Source: Lachnospiraceae bacterium JLR.KK002 | GTDB lineage: Bacteria; Bacillota; Clostridia; Lachnospirales; Lachnospiraceae | Assembly: GCA_036941025.1 (NCBI GenBank) | Contig: JAYMNP010000001.1 | Coordinates: 186,001-250,000 of the forward strand | Direction of reading: 5' to 3' | Length of the DNA stretch: 64,000 bases | Shown: positions 46,140 through 54,886 of the stretch, piece by piece | Position numbering within the stretch: position 1 is the stretch's first letter | Layout: every line of letters starts with the position of its first letter | Notes under the pieces: model-generated | The model's input: only the letters and a program-made list of their open reading frames with translations | The model's database searches: none | Told to the model about the DNA's origin: nothing | Program-made: the position numbers and the translations under genes

Positions 46140-47228
46140 ATGGCTATAGAGAATTTGATAGAAAATGTGGACAGCCAGATTGTTAATATCAGAACCAGAA
46201 GTCTGGATGTGTCTTTTAATGAATTGTATGATATGTATCAGAATAAAGAACTGATTATATCTCCGGATTATCAGCGTATGTTTCGCTGGGAACCGGAAAA
46301 ACAATCCCGGTTTATTGAATCATTAATTTTGGAGATGCCGGTTCCGCCAATATTTGTAATTGAAATAAAAGACGGAGAGTATGAGCTGATAGATGGTTTG
46401 CAGAGGATATCCAGTTATTTGCGTTTCAGAGGAGAAAAACTGGAAAATGATGAACAGGAGCCCCTGATTCTGTGCGGGTGCGATATAGTGCCTGAGTTAA
46501 ATAATTTATCGTTTGAGCTTATGCCCAAAGCCTTGCAGATAAAAATCAAGAGAAGTTTTGTGAGAATGGAAGTAATCCGGAAGGAAAGTGAACCTTCTCT
46601 TAAATATCATATGTTCAAACGGTTGAATACAGGAGGAGAATTGCTGTCTGCACAGGAAATCAGGAATTGTACTGTAAGATTACTTGGCTCTAAAGGAATA
46701 GATTTTCTGGAAAAATGCAGTGAAAATAAAGATTTTCGAACAATTGTATCTCGCATTGGAAATGAGAGGGAACGATTGCAATACAGGCAGGAACTGGTAT
46801 TGCGTTATCTTGCCATGAAAAATGATTTGGACAGTTATAAATATCCCGTAACAGAGTATCTTACAAACTATCTGGAGGACATTACTACTGGTGAACGGGA
46901 ATTTAACTGTGATAAGGAATGGGATATATTCTGTAAAACTTCCAGATTTTTCGCTGAAAAATTTGGGAAAGATGCTTTTTCCGGAAAGACGAAAAATGAA
47001 ATATACAAAAAAGAATTTGTATTATATTATTTTGACGGAATGTTTGTCTCCGTTGCAAAAATGATTGATTCATTATCAGCATGTGAAGATTTGTCAAAAT
47101 TAGTTGATAAACTGAACGAGATTAAATTTGGAGAGGAATTAAAATTTTATAATACAGGAAGTGTGAATGGTGTAAAAACAAGGATAAAGATATTTACGGA
47201 AGGAGTGCAGGAGATACTTGACAGCTGA
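46140..47228 (+). CDS. DUF262-domain protein (ParB/Srx-like), putative defence or antitoxin component
   Basis: 362 residues. The N-terminal DUF262 domain has the family's core: ISPDYQRMFRWEPEKQSRF followed by LIDGLQRISSY, with the DGxQR motif at residues 85-89. The C-terminal half is helical. DUF262 proteins share the fold of ParB-type NTPases/nucleases and occur in restriction systems such as GmrSD and in other phage-defence operons. Here its stop overlaps by 11 bases the start of a HEPN gene, so the pair is a two-gene unit. Composition is more A+T rich than the flanking genes, which suggests transfer. Confidence 0.85.
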   Translation: MAIENLIENVDSQIVNIRTRSLDVSFNELYDMYQNKELIISPDYQRMFRWEPEKQSRFIESLILEMPVPPIFVIEIKDGEYELIDGLQRISSYLRFRGEKLENDEQEPLILCGCDIVPELNNLSFELMPKALQIKIKRSFVRMEVIRKESEPSLKYHMFKRLNTGGELLSAQEIRNCTVRLLGSKGIDFLEKCSENKDFRTIVSRIGNERERLQYRQELVLRYLAMKNDLDSYKYPVTEYLTNYLEDITTGEREFNCDKEWDIFCKTSRFFAEKFGKDAFSGKTKNEIYKKEFVLYYFDGMFVSVAKMIDSLSACEDLSKLVDKLNEIKFGEELKFYNTGSVNGVKTRIKIFTEGVQEILDS

Positions 47229-47311
47229 TGAATTCAGAGCAAATTTAGAAAATGAGTTAAAATGGAGACAGGAAGAAATTGCATTTTTTAAAAATCAGTT
47301 AAATTACATTA

Positions 47312-48778
47312 CACCACTTTACAACTTTTCCATAAAAAAAATGTCATACAGGACTTTCTGATGTATAATAAGTTTGCAAACAAAAAAATACGAAAGAAAG
47401 TGATCCTGTACGACAGACTTATTATACAACGAAAAAACTATAATTGGTAGACTTTATCATTATTTTTACATTTATTTTGAGGCTTGTTCCATTCCTACAG
47501 CCGAGACATTGGTCCTGCTCCTGCTGTCCATACTGACACTGGAGTCAGCGGATTCCATCCGTTTCCTTTACAGACATTTCCTGTCAAAGCTAACAGATAA
47601 ATCCCTGAATGCCTTTTACTATGCCTGCTCCTATGCCAAAGTGGATTATTCCAGGTTTATGAATGCAACAGCATCTATGGCATTGAAACTAATCCCGAAA
47701 TCCTTAGAGACGCAGCCCGTTTTTTTATGCATGGATGATACCATTGTTCCCAAATATGGAAAGAAATTTGAGGATGTCTCAAAACTCTTTGACCATTCCG
47801 CGCACAACGGCAGCGGCTACCTGAATGGGCACTGCTTTGTAAGTGTCATGCTCTGTGTGCCAATGTGGGATAAAGGCAAGATTGTTTACCAGGCGTTTCC
47901 GCTTTCCTACCGTATGTGGCAGAAAGAAGAGTCAAAATTAAAGCTGGCTGCTTCCATGGTACGCCAGGCCATGCCTGAATTACAGGAAAAGGCGAATGTC
48001 ATTATCCTATGCGACAGCTGGTATACAAAAGGGGATCTGGTTTCTGTCGTGGATGAATACCCAAACCTTGGCCTAATCGGAAATGCAAGGTATGACTCTG
48101 TCCTTTATGACCTTGCCCCGCAGCCGACCGGAAAAAGGGGCAGGCCTGCAAAACATGGGAAACGTCTTTCGGCGGAAAAAGATTTTACACTTTCGGATGA
48201 AAAAATAGGCGGTTATTATATTGGGATGCGCCGTGTCCTTACAAATATTTTCGGCACAAGGGAAGTTTTTGCCTATGTGACAGCCACAGAGAAGGAAGGC
48301 GGTTCCAGGCGCCTGTTCTTCAGTACGGTTTTCCCCACACAGCTGCAGATTTTTTGTGCATGGCAGGAAAAGACCCCCCTGAACCAGACGGGGAGTGCAT
48401 GGATGGATTACATCCCCTTGTTCCTGTACTCATTCAGATGGAAGATAGAAGTCAGCTATTACGAACAGAAAACCTTCTGGTCACTATGCAGCTATATGGT
48501 GCGCAGCCGGAAAGGGATTGAAATGCTGGTTAATCTGATCAACATAGCTTATTGTGCGATGAAACTGCTGCCATATCAGGATGAAGCATTTTCAAAGTAC
48601 CGTAGGGAAAGCGCACAGGATTTCAGGTTTGTGCTCAGCGAGCGGATCAGGCAGGAGGTATTTTTTGCCACTTTCGTGAAAAAGAGCGAAAGTATAATAA
48701 AATCATCTGCCCTTATGAGAGCCTTAAAATACCTTGTTCAGCAAAAGGAGCGCTATTTATAATAGTTGTAAAGTGGTG
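47312..48778 (+). mobile_element. insertion sequence, IS4-superfamily type, 1467 bp
   Basis: The ends are a perfect 15-bp terminal inverted repeat, CACCACTTTACAACT. It is flanked by the 9-bp direct repeat ATTACATTA (47303-47311 and 48779-48787). One transposase gene fills the interior. The sharp target duplication and clean ends suggest a recent insertion. The element interrupts the HEPN gene. Confidence 0.93.
47509..48762 (+). CDS. IS transposase (DDE type)
   Basis: Cuts and moves the element. The DDE residues are seen in FLCMDDTIVPKYGKK (first Asp), VIILCDSWYTKGDLV (second Asp) and FRWKIEVSYYEQKTFW (Glu, with the Y-R-E-K pattern). The true N-terminus is uncertain. The frame is open back to about 47405 without ATG. 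A short GTG frame with a better ribosome site begins at 47401 and would join this frame after a one-base slip in the six A of CGAAAAAAC. So the enzyme may need a frameshift, start at TTG 47509, or be damaged. Confidence 0.85.
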   Translation: MVLLLLSILTLESADSIRFLYRHFLSKLTDKSLNAFYYACSYAKVDYSRFMNATASMALKLIPKSLETQPVFLCMDDTIVPKYGKKFEDVSKLFDHSAHNGSGYLNGHCFVSVMLCVPMWDKGKIVYQAFPLSYRMWQKEESKLKLAASMVRQAMPELQEKANVIILCDSWYTKGDLVSVVDEYPNLGLIGNARYDSVLYDLAPQPTGKRGRPAKHGKRLSAEKDFTLSDEKIGGYYIGMRRVLTNIFGTREVFAYVTATEKEGGSRRLFFSTVFPTQLQIFCAWQEKTPLNQTGSAWMDYIPLFLYSFRWKIEVSYYEQKTFWSLCSYMVRSRKGIEMLVNLINIAYCAMKLLPYQDEAFSKYRRESAQDFRFVLSERIRQEVFFATFVKKSESIIKSSALMRALKYLVQQKERYL

Positions 48779-49457
48779 ATTACATTACAGAACATGATAA
48801 AAACAGGTATCGTAAGTCTCTGGTATTAATTTTATATTCTCATCTGGAAGGATACATAAAATTAAGTTTACAGACGTATGTACAATATATTAATTCATTA
48901 TCGTTGGCAAGGGAGACGGTAAAAACCGGTTTAAAGGCTGCTTCCATGAATAAAGAATTTAATGCATATGATAATCTGGACAGAAAATGCGAGATTTTTC
49001 GGAGAGAACTGCCAGATGATTCAAGTCTGCACAGATTTTTCAGACGTGTGGATTTTATGTCTCAATATGAAGAATTCATGGAAGAAAATCTGGAGCTAGA
49101 TGACAGTATTATTAATACGGAATCAAATTTATGGTATGTGGTATTGCAAAAAAATTTATATAAGCTGGGACTTCCGGTGGATTTGTTTCAGGAATATGAA
49201 ACAGATATTGATGCACTTGTAAATCGTAGAAATTCTATTGCTCATGGGAATTTTCGAGCAGGTGTCTCAGCAGAAGAATTTCAAAAATGGGAAAAGGGAA
49301 CAATGGGCGTTTTATCTGGTGTTACAAGGTTGTTATATGATTATGCCTGCAATGAAAAGTATAAAAAGCAGAGTAAGAAGTGAATGGCAATAGTACATTA
49401 ATATCATTGCCTGTAGCCAGATAACCAGGAATATCAGGAACAAGAAGGGAGGCTGCC

Positions 49458-49895
49458 ATGGAAAAAGATACGCGTCTTGTGAATATTTACATTAAAATAC
49501 ATAACAAACATACCCTGACGGTGGAAGATTTGAAATATCTTGCAAAGTATGACCCGGAGTGTTTCGAAAAGACATGCAGGAATCTTGTGTACCGGATGCC
49601 GGAAACCAGGGAAATTCTGCAACCGGAGCAGGAGCCGGGGGAAGAAAAGCAGGTTCCGGAACCTGTGCCGGTTTTTGAAAAGGCGCCGCCGGACAAACAG
49701 CAGATAGAAGCGGTTCTGGCCAATCTGAAACAGATGGAGTTGAAAGAACTTCCCGTTGAACAGGTGGATTCGGAACAGGTGAAAGAACTGTTGGGAAGCC
49801 TTTACATGGAAATGCTGTTTCCCCACAATGATATTGAGAAATTTTTCAATATGGCAGATTATGAGGAGTTTTCCGTATTTAACAAAAAAGCGTAA
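49458..49895 (+). CDS. small acidic protein of unknown function
   Basis: 145 residues, soluble. An N-terminal helical part (YIKIHNKHTLTVEDLKYLAKYD) is followed by a Pro/Glu-rich linker (about 55-78) and a second helical part (EAVLANLKQMELKELPVEQ). It has a good GGGAGG site. I do not recognise the family. It lies 75 bases after the disrupted HEPN gene on the same strand, but nothing shows a link with it. Confidence 0.65.
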   Translation: MEKDTRLVNIYIKIHNKHTLTVEDLKYLAKYDPECFEKTCRNLVYRMPETREILQPEQEPGEEKQVPEPVPVFEKAPPDKQQIEAVLANLKQMELKELPVEQVDSEQVKELLGSLYMEMLFPHNDIEKFFNMADYEEFSVFNKKA

Positions 49896-49915
49896 AATTT
49901 CTGCCCTCCTTTTTG

Positions 49916-49968
49916 TTCTACAGGAAAGACCTTGTTATGCTGACATGTGAAAGTATCTTCCTGTAGAA
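49916..49968. repeat. inverted repeat after the acidic-protein gene
   Basis: TTCTACAGGAA (49916-49926) and TTCCTGTAGAA (49958-49968) can pair around a 31-base loop. There is no T-run on either side, so it is at best a weak terminator between two convergent genes. Confidence 0.45.
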
Positions 49969-50026
49969 TAAAAAGTTCTTATCATATCTGCATATGTGAA
50001 ACGCTCGCTGAAGCAGCCGTGTTGAT

Positions 50027-51034
50027 TTATTTTGTGACAGTGACAGTCTTTTTCAACGTTTTTTTACCCTTGATTTTTGCTGTGATTGTAGCTTTTCCGG
50101 CTTTCTTTGCGGTGATTTTGCCTTTTGAACTGATGGTCAGTACGGAAGGCTTTGAGGAACGCCAGGTGATGCCTTTTAAAATGTTTGCATTCGTGCTGTT
50201 GTTCCCGCCCATAATGCCAGGGTATACAACCTTGCAGGATACCGTTAAGGTTTTTGTTTTTTTCACCTTTATTGTGGAAGGCGCCTTTAAAGACATCTGT
50301 GTTATGTTTGCTTTGCCAACTTCCAGGGTTTGCATATAGCTTCCTTTTACTTTAGATTGTTTTTCAGACCCTGTGTTGCTGCTGCTGAATTCACCGGCGA
50401 TGCCATGCCAGCCGCCGGAACTGCGGACAAAGGAACCAAGGCCAATGTATTGATACTTTGGATTGATTAAGCTGGTATAATGTCCGGTGACAGCATGAGA
50501 ATTCTGTTTTACCCAGTCATTTTTTTCTCCGTACCACTGTTCCATTCCCTGCATCAGTCCGGAATAATTCCATGCCAGATTCTCAGCCCGGCTTTGCTGG
50601 TTATTTCGGCGGATACTGAAACAGCTCAGCCCATTTGGGCGGGTATGGCTTTCATTTACGGTACTTTCCGCAGCTCTGAGCTGTGCAATCCATTCCAGAT
50701 CCGAAGACCATTTCATGGGTACATAATCTGCCATGGTGAGTTTGCGTCCATTGGCAGGATTGGGATAGCCTTTTTCGCAGGCTTCTTTGCGGATGGCGTT
50801 GACTCTGCTCAGGATTGCAGATTTGTCTTTCTGTTCAAAGGTGCCTGAAACACCCACAAGGATGTTGCCGTTCCCGGCTTTGTTTTTGTCCGCGGGACGG
50901 GTGGATGCCGCCTGAACGATGCCGGACATCTGAAACAGAGAAACTGTGAAAATTAATAAGAAGGAAATAAGTTTTGCCGGGAAATGTTTTCTTTCTGCCG
51001 AAGCAGAACGAGACGTACTTTGTGATTTACTCAT
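50027..51034 (-). CDS. secreted CAP-domain protein with C-terminal Ig-like domain
   Basis: 335 residues. The signal peptide (about residues 1-43, hydrophobic core LISFLLIFTVSLFQM, cleavage near VQA-A) has a long basic Ser-rich lead. The CAP/SCP domain follows, with SRAENLAWN and GHYTSLINPKYQYIGLG. The last 85 residues form a bacterial Ig-like (Big_2) domain with WRSSKPSVLTISSKGKITAK. CAP proteins are secreted and can bind lipids or act as proteases; the role here is unknown. The ribosome site AAAGGAG is clear. Confidence 0.9.
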   Translation of the reverse strand: MSKSQSTSRSASAERKHFPAKLISFLLIFTVSLFQMSGIVQAASTRPADKNKAGNGNILVGVSGTFEQKDKSAILSRVNAIRKEACEKGYPNPANGRKLTMADYVPMKWSSDLEWIAQLRAAESTVNESHTRPNGLSCFSIRRNNQQSRAENLAWNYSGLMQGMEQWYGEKNDWVKQNSHAVTGHYTSLINPKYQYIGLGSFVRSSGGWHGIAGEFSSSNTGSEKQSKVKGSYMQTLEVGKANITQMSLKAPSTIKVKKTKTLTVSCKVVYPGIMGGNNSTNANILKGITWRSSKPSVLTISSKGKITAKKAGKATITAKIKGKKTLKKTVTVTK

Positions 51035-51052
51035 TTTATTCTCCTTTCCGAT

Positions 51053-51195
51053 AAAAATATGGCACAGGCAATTGCGAAACTATTAAATTGTCAAAATTTC
51101 ATGTATAATTTCTGCACTTTCTATGAAATATTTTTTGAATTGCACATGAAATTGGTATAATTATTGAGTTTCGCAATTACCTGAAAAATATGGCA
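51053..51195. repeat. 119-bp palindromic mini-element (copy B) with 12-bp direct repeats
   Basis: AAAAATATGGCA at 51053-51064 is repeated at 51184-51195. Between them is an element with inverted ends CAGGCAATTGCG and CGCAATTACCTG; its arms stay about three-quarters complementary over some 45 bases. It carries no gene. It lies just upstream of the CAP-domain gene, so it may supply promoter sequence. Confidence 0.85.
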
Positions 51196-51233
51196 GGGTA
51201 TGGTGTTCCATACTCTGCCACAGTTGTTTTTAT
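51184..51233. terminator. terminator of the minus-strand sugar ABC operon
   Basis: TGGCAGGGTATGG pairs with CCATACTCTGCCA (one wobble) around a 4-base loop. On the minus strand it is followed by TTTTT, on the plus strand by GTTTTT, so it works both ways. Copy B inserted at its foot. Confidence 0.8.
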
Positions 51234-51241
51234 ATCAGGGT

Positions 51242-52108
51242 TTAGCCTTTTACACCGCCGGATGCAAGACCGCTGACCAGATTCTTTTCAATAATTGCAA
51301 AGAGAATAACCACCGGAGCGATTGCAAACAGAGAAGCGGAGAACAGATACTGCCATTCAATCATGTTGTAACCGTTAAAGATATTGATACCAACAGTCAG
51401 AGGTTTGTTCAAATCTTCTGAAATCAGTGTCAGGGCAACGGTATATTCATTCCATGCATTGATAAACACGAAAATCAGAGTGGTTACAATACCGGGCGCC
51501 GCTACCGGAAGCAGAATTTTTATCATAGCCTCCAGACGGTTGCAGCCGTCGATTTTAGCTGCCTGCTCCATTTCAGAGGAAATACTCATAAACGTGCCCC
51601 GCAGCAGCCAGATGGTAAAGGCCTGGTTAAAAGCAGCATTGATAAAGATTAATCCGAGAATGCTGTTTGTCAGGTTCAGAGTCATCATGACTTTGTAAAT
51701 ACCAATCAGAAGAACCACCGGTGCGAACATCTGGGAAACAATTACAAAACCCAGGAATATGATATCGCCTTTGAACTTCATGCGGGATAATGCATAAGCC
51801 GCAGGAATTCCGCAGAGCAGTGCGATAATCGTGGAGCCTCCGGCAATCAGAATGGAATTCAGCATGTATTTTGCCATGGGAGCTCTGTCCCAGATATCCG
51901 TAAAGTTAGACCAGAGGACTTTCTTTGGTAAAATTGTGCCCTGTGCCGAGAATATCTCGGAGCGGTCCTTTAATGCTGTGCACAGCATGGCAAAATACGG
52001 ATAAAGAATCAGCACACATATAATGAATACAACCAGGTAAAGGAGAATCTTCAATGCAATTTTTTTGCCGTTTACCGGCTTCTTTACGTTTTCATTCATA
52101 TTATTCAT
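51242..52108 (-). CDS. sugar ABC transporter permease, MalG type
   Basis: 288 residues with six membrane segments and the EAA loop (EQAAKIDGCNRLEAMIKILLP). Works with the other permease and binding protein of this operon. A cytosolic basic start (NVKKPVNGKK) precedes the first segment. It starts 8 bases inside the previous gene. No ATPase gene is in this operon either, which again points to a shared ATPase. Confidence 0.92.
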   Translation of the reverse strand: MNNMNENVKKPVNGKKIALKILLYLVVFIICVLILYPYFAMLCTALKDRSEIFSAQGTILPKKVLWSNFTDIWDRAPMAKYMLNSILIAGGSTIIALLCGIPAAYALSRMKFKGDIIFLGFVIVSQMFAPVVLLIGIYKVMMTLNLTNSILGLIFINAAFNQAFTIWLLRGTFMSISSEMEQAAKIDGCNRLEAMIKILLPVAAPGIVTTLIFVFINAWNEYTVALTLISEDLNKPLTVGINIFNGYNMIEWQYLFSASLFAIAPVVILFAIIEKNLVSGLASGGVKG

Positions 52109-52979
52109 CTCCCTTCCTTAAAGTTACCACCATGTAGGCGGTCGCACATACTAACAGGATCAGAAATCCGATGACGGATACGGCTGCCGCTTCTCCCTGC
52201 TTGCCATTGTAAAAGGCCAGTTTGTACAGGTAGGTAACCAGAGTGTCCGTGCGGTTGCCGGGATCTCCTTTTGTCATATTCCAGATAATTGGAAATGAAT
52301 TAAATACATAAATGATATTTAATACCGTGCTGACGGTCAGAGAAGAACTTACCAGCGGAATTGTGATTTTGAACAGTTTCTGCCAGTAGCTGGCGCCGTC
52401 AACAGTTGCGGCTTCGTAGTAGCTGCCGTCGATGGACTGCAGGCCGGACAGAACCGTAAAGGTAACAAAAGGTATGGTTACGAAAATACCGCAGGCAATT
52501 TCCCAGGCGAACCAGGCGCCGGCAGAAGGAGTCCAGTTTACTGCGTGGTCGATAATTCCCAGCTTTATCAGCAGTGTATTCAGCGTACCATAGTCCGTGT
52601 CAATGATAAATTTCCAGATACTTGCCTGTACCACCAGTGTGGTGGCCCAGGGGAATACCACGATGGCTCTGGCAACTTTGCGGCCCTTAAAGGCATTGTT
52701 TAACAGGAGAGCCAGAATAAATCCAAGCAGAGTGGAAAGGCCCACCACTGCCACTGTCCATACCAGGGTATTTTTTAAAACCATGGAAAAAGTAGGAGTT
52801 GACAGGATTTTTGTAAAATTGGCTAATCCGGTGAAGCCTTTAATCAACCCGGCCCTGCTGACTTTACTTAATGCCATCCGGAATACAAATACGATGGGAA
52901 CCAGAATAAAGACAAGCATAAGCAGCACACTGGGTAAAATCCAGATATAAGGTTCTATTTTTCGAATTATTTTTTTCAC
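52101..52979 (-). CDS. sugar ABC transporter permease, MalF type
   Basis: 292 residues with six membrane segments; EAA loop EAATVDGASYWQKLFKITIP. First permease of the minus-strand operon, 115 bases after the binding-protein gene with a stem-loop between. Confidence 0.92.
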   Translation of the reverse strand: MKKIIRKIEPYIWILPSVLLMLVFILVPIVFVFRMALSKVSRAGLIKGFTGLANFTKILSTPTFSMVLKNTLVWTVAVVGLSTLLGFILALLLNNAFKGRKVARAIVVFPWATTLVVQASIWKFIIDTDYGTLNTLLIKLGIIDHAVNWTPSAGAWFAWEIACGIFVTIPFVTFTVLSGLQSIDGSYYEAATVDGASYWQKLFKITIPLVSSSLTVSTVLNIIYVFNSFPIIWNMTKGDPGNRTDTLVTYLYKLAFYNGKQGEAAAVSVIGFLILLVCATAYMVVTLRKGDE

Positions 52980-53004
52980 AGGTTCACCTCATCATTCTTA
53001 TAAA

Positions 53005-53036
53005 ATGAGACCGGGCCTGTAACAGCCCGGCCTCAT
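53005..53036 (-). promoter_or_regulatory. intercistronic stem-loop of the second sugar operon
   Basis: ATGAG-CCGGGC pairs with GCCCGG-CTCAT around an 8-base loop. It lies between the binding-protein and permease genes, as in the galactan operon, and probably raises the relative amount of binding-protein mRNA. Confidence 0.6.
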
Positions 53037-53094
53037 ATTTCGCCTTAATCAGGGCTTGCGTGTTCACATCCTGGGATGCAGGTGATACAAAATG

Positions 53095-54414
53095 TTACGG
53101 AGCAATTTCTGCCTGTAAGCTATCAAGCAGTTCCTGAACATTTCCGCCTAACAGTGCATTCTGTTCTGCACTGATAACACCCTGTTTTACGTCTGCCCAC
53201 TCAGTTTTTGCGGTAGGATAGAATTTACAGCTTCCTACGATGTCAATCCATTCAGCCATGGATTCGTCTTTTGCTGCAAGAGCTTCGCCGCCGGTCTTGG
53301 TAGCAGGCAGGAAACCTTCCATTTCAACCCATGCAGAGTAACGTTCGTCTTCAAAGAAATAGTCAAAGAAAGTTTTGATTGCTTCCATTTCTTCGTCTGT
53401 GTATTCATTGTCAAAGCACATGAAACGGTCCATAACACCGGCAGATACGGAAGTGCCGTTGTTGTTGGGGATAGGAGCCATGCCGTAGTTTACTTCATTG
53501 CCGCCGTCTTTTACATAGGTGGGAAGACTGTTAGGTGCGATCATCATGGCAACTTTACCGGTTCCGAACATATCCTGCAGGTCATAACGTGTTTCATTGG
53601 CAGGATCTGTGTTGGTATAACCATCATTGATAAGTCCCACAGCGTATTCGATAGCTTCCACATTTTCTGCGCTGTTCAGTGTCCAGTTTCCGTCAGCGTC
53701 TGTGAAGTCTCCGCCGTTGTTCCAGATATAGTATGCGAATGCTGCCTGACCTTCGTCAGTTGTCATATCAATACCCCATGGGTAAACATCCGGATATTTT
53801 TCTTTAATCTTCTTGCAGGCTTCTGTCAGTTCATCCCACGTGGTGGGAGGAGCTTCCACGCCGGCGCCTTCCAGGATATCTTTGTTGTAGTACATGGCAC
53901 GTGCAGAAGCAAGGTCCGGAATAGCCCAGATGGTTCCGTCAACATTTGACTGCTCCAGGAACGCTTCATACATTTTGTTGTAGGTTTCATCTGATACATA
54001 ATCTTTTGCAGGAAGAAGCAGGTCGTCCGCCTGGTAATCTGCAAATACGTCAATGTTCAGAATATCAGGAGCCTGATTGTTGGCAACACGGGTGTTGACT
54101 GTGGTGGAAATATCATTCCAGGAAATAACTTCCACGTTCAGGTCAATGCCTTCGTTGTCTTTTTCGAAATCAGTTTCAAAGGTTTTCCACCAGTCTGCTG
54201 TGTTCTGACCGTACTGAGCTGCAATCACGCTGATTTCTGTTTTGCCGCTGCTGTCTTTCTTTGTTTCTTCGCCGCTGTTCTCCTGTGTGGTCTCCGTTTC
54301 ATCTTTTTTAGTATCATTGTTGGATGTGGGGGTGCTGCCACATGCCGCCAGGGATAATGCTGCTGCCATACTCAGAGAGAGGGCGAGAACTTTTGCCAGA
54401 TTTTTCTTTTTCAT
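53095..54414 (-). CDS. sugar ABC transporter substrate-binding lipoprotein
   Basis: 439 residues. Lipoprotein signal with LAAC (C25), then an Asn/Thr/Glu/Lys-rich linker and a family-1 solute-binding fold (ISVIAAQYGQNTADWWKTF at its start; GTGKVAMMIAPNSLP and AGVMDRFMCFDNEY later). ATG 54414 has AAAGGAGG; the in-frame upstream extension is not credible. The sugar is unknown; no glycosidase or regulator gene is next to the operon. Confidence 0.92.
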   Translation of the reverse strand: MKKKNLAKVLALSLSMAAALSLAACGSTPTSNNDTKKDETETTQENSGEETKKDSSGKTEISVIAAQYGQNTADWWKTFETDFEKDNEGIDLNVEVISWNDISTTVNTRVANNQAPDILNIDVFADYQADDLLLPAKDYVSDETYNKMYEAFLEQSNVDGTIWAIPDLASARAMYYNKDILEGAGVEAPPTTWDELTEACKKIKEKYPDVYPWGIDMTTDEGQAAFAYYIWNNGGDFTDADGNWTLNSAENVEAIEYAVGLINDGYTNTDPANETRYDLQDMFGTGKVAMMIAPNSLPTYVKDGGNEVNYGMAPIPNNNGTSVSAGVMDRFMCFDNEYTDEEMEAIKTFFDYFFEDERYSAWVEMEGFLPATKTGGEALAAKDESMAEWIDIVGSCKFYPTAKTEWADVKQGVISAEQNALLGGNVQELLDSLQAEIAP

Positions 54415-54658
54415 AGTTTTCCTCCTTTTATGAAAGGCAATGTAATGGTCAGAATACAGGGATTCGTCTGTTGTCCTGAAGCAGCCGGTAATCCGGCGGT
54501 GCGTCCGCCTTCTGGCAGGGCAATACGGAAAATCCGGAATATATATGCAAAATAACAATGAAATTACATATATACTGAAAAAATCACTGCAAATAGTACA
54601 AATAAGGAATGAGATATACTCCGACATATGTACAAATTGCCAAAATTTTGGTGAATTA

Positions 54659-54687
54659 ATATTAACATGTTATAAGTAATGTGTCAA
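54659..54687 (-). promoter_or_regulatory. promoter of the second sugar ABC operon
   Basis: On the minus strand TTGACA (54687-54682), 17-base spacer and TAATAT (54664-54659). Transcription would start near 54652, leaving a leader of about 238 bases. Confidence 0.72.
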
Positions 54688-54744
54688 TACGGAAAATCAG
54701 ATAAAGGCTTTGCACCTGTGATTTTGACTGTTATAATAAAAATC

Positions 54745-54773
54745 TTGAAAAATGGTCTGCAGTGTGTTAAAAT
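54745..54773 (+). promoter_or_regulatory. promoter of carAB
   Basis: TTGAAA (54745-54750), 17-base spacer, TAAAAT (54768-54773). Start of transcription would be near 54780. Confidence 0.6.
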
Positions 54774-54886
54774 CTTTACAATTCAGGCATAAATAAATAA
54801 TGGGTAAAAGAACAGGAAAAAGACTGCAATGGTGCAATGAACTCTTTTTTTTTTGCAAAAAATCAGACAGAAAGGGCGGTAAATAA

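Larger units (their letters stand above)
47218..49383 (+). pseudogene. HEPN-domain gene (MAE_28990/MAE_18760-like) split by an insertion sequence
   Basis: Start TTG 47218 has AGGAG just upstream and overlaps the DUF262 gene. The frame runs to 47311, meets the IS, and continues at 48788. Joining 47218-47311 to 48788-49383 gives exactly 230 codons, 229 residues, with no stop, reading NQLNYI-TEHDKNRY across the join. The HEPN RNase motif Rx4H is present as RRNSIAHG (R179, H184). The family and its pairing with DUF262 are from memory. The intact protein was probably an RNase toxin or RNA-cutting defence effector; the allele here should be inactive unless the distal part is translated from an internal start near 48904. 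Confidence 0.8.
54415..54886. other. divergent intergenic region with two promoters and a long leader
   Basis: Holds the minus-strand promoter of the sugar operon (54659-54687) with about 240 bases of leader, and the plus-strand promoter of carAB (54745-54773) with a leader of about 105 bases. No riboswitch or attenuator structure could be recognised in either leader. Confidence 0.5.

Noticed and set aside
49458..49895. Third component of the DUF262-HEPN unit
   Set aside because: Same strand and close, but it has its own ribosome site after a 75-base gap, composition closer to the core genes, and no family link that I know.
54774..54886. Pyrimidine attenuator or PyrR site before carAB
   Set aside because: There is a T-run near 54843 but no clear hairpin before it and no PyrR-type consensus that I could see.
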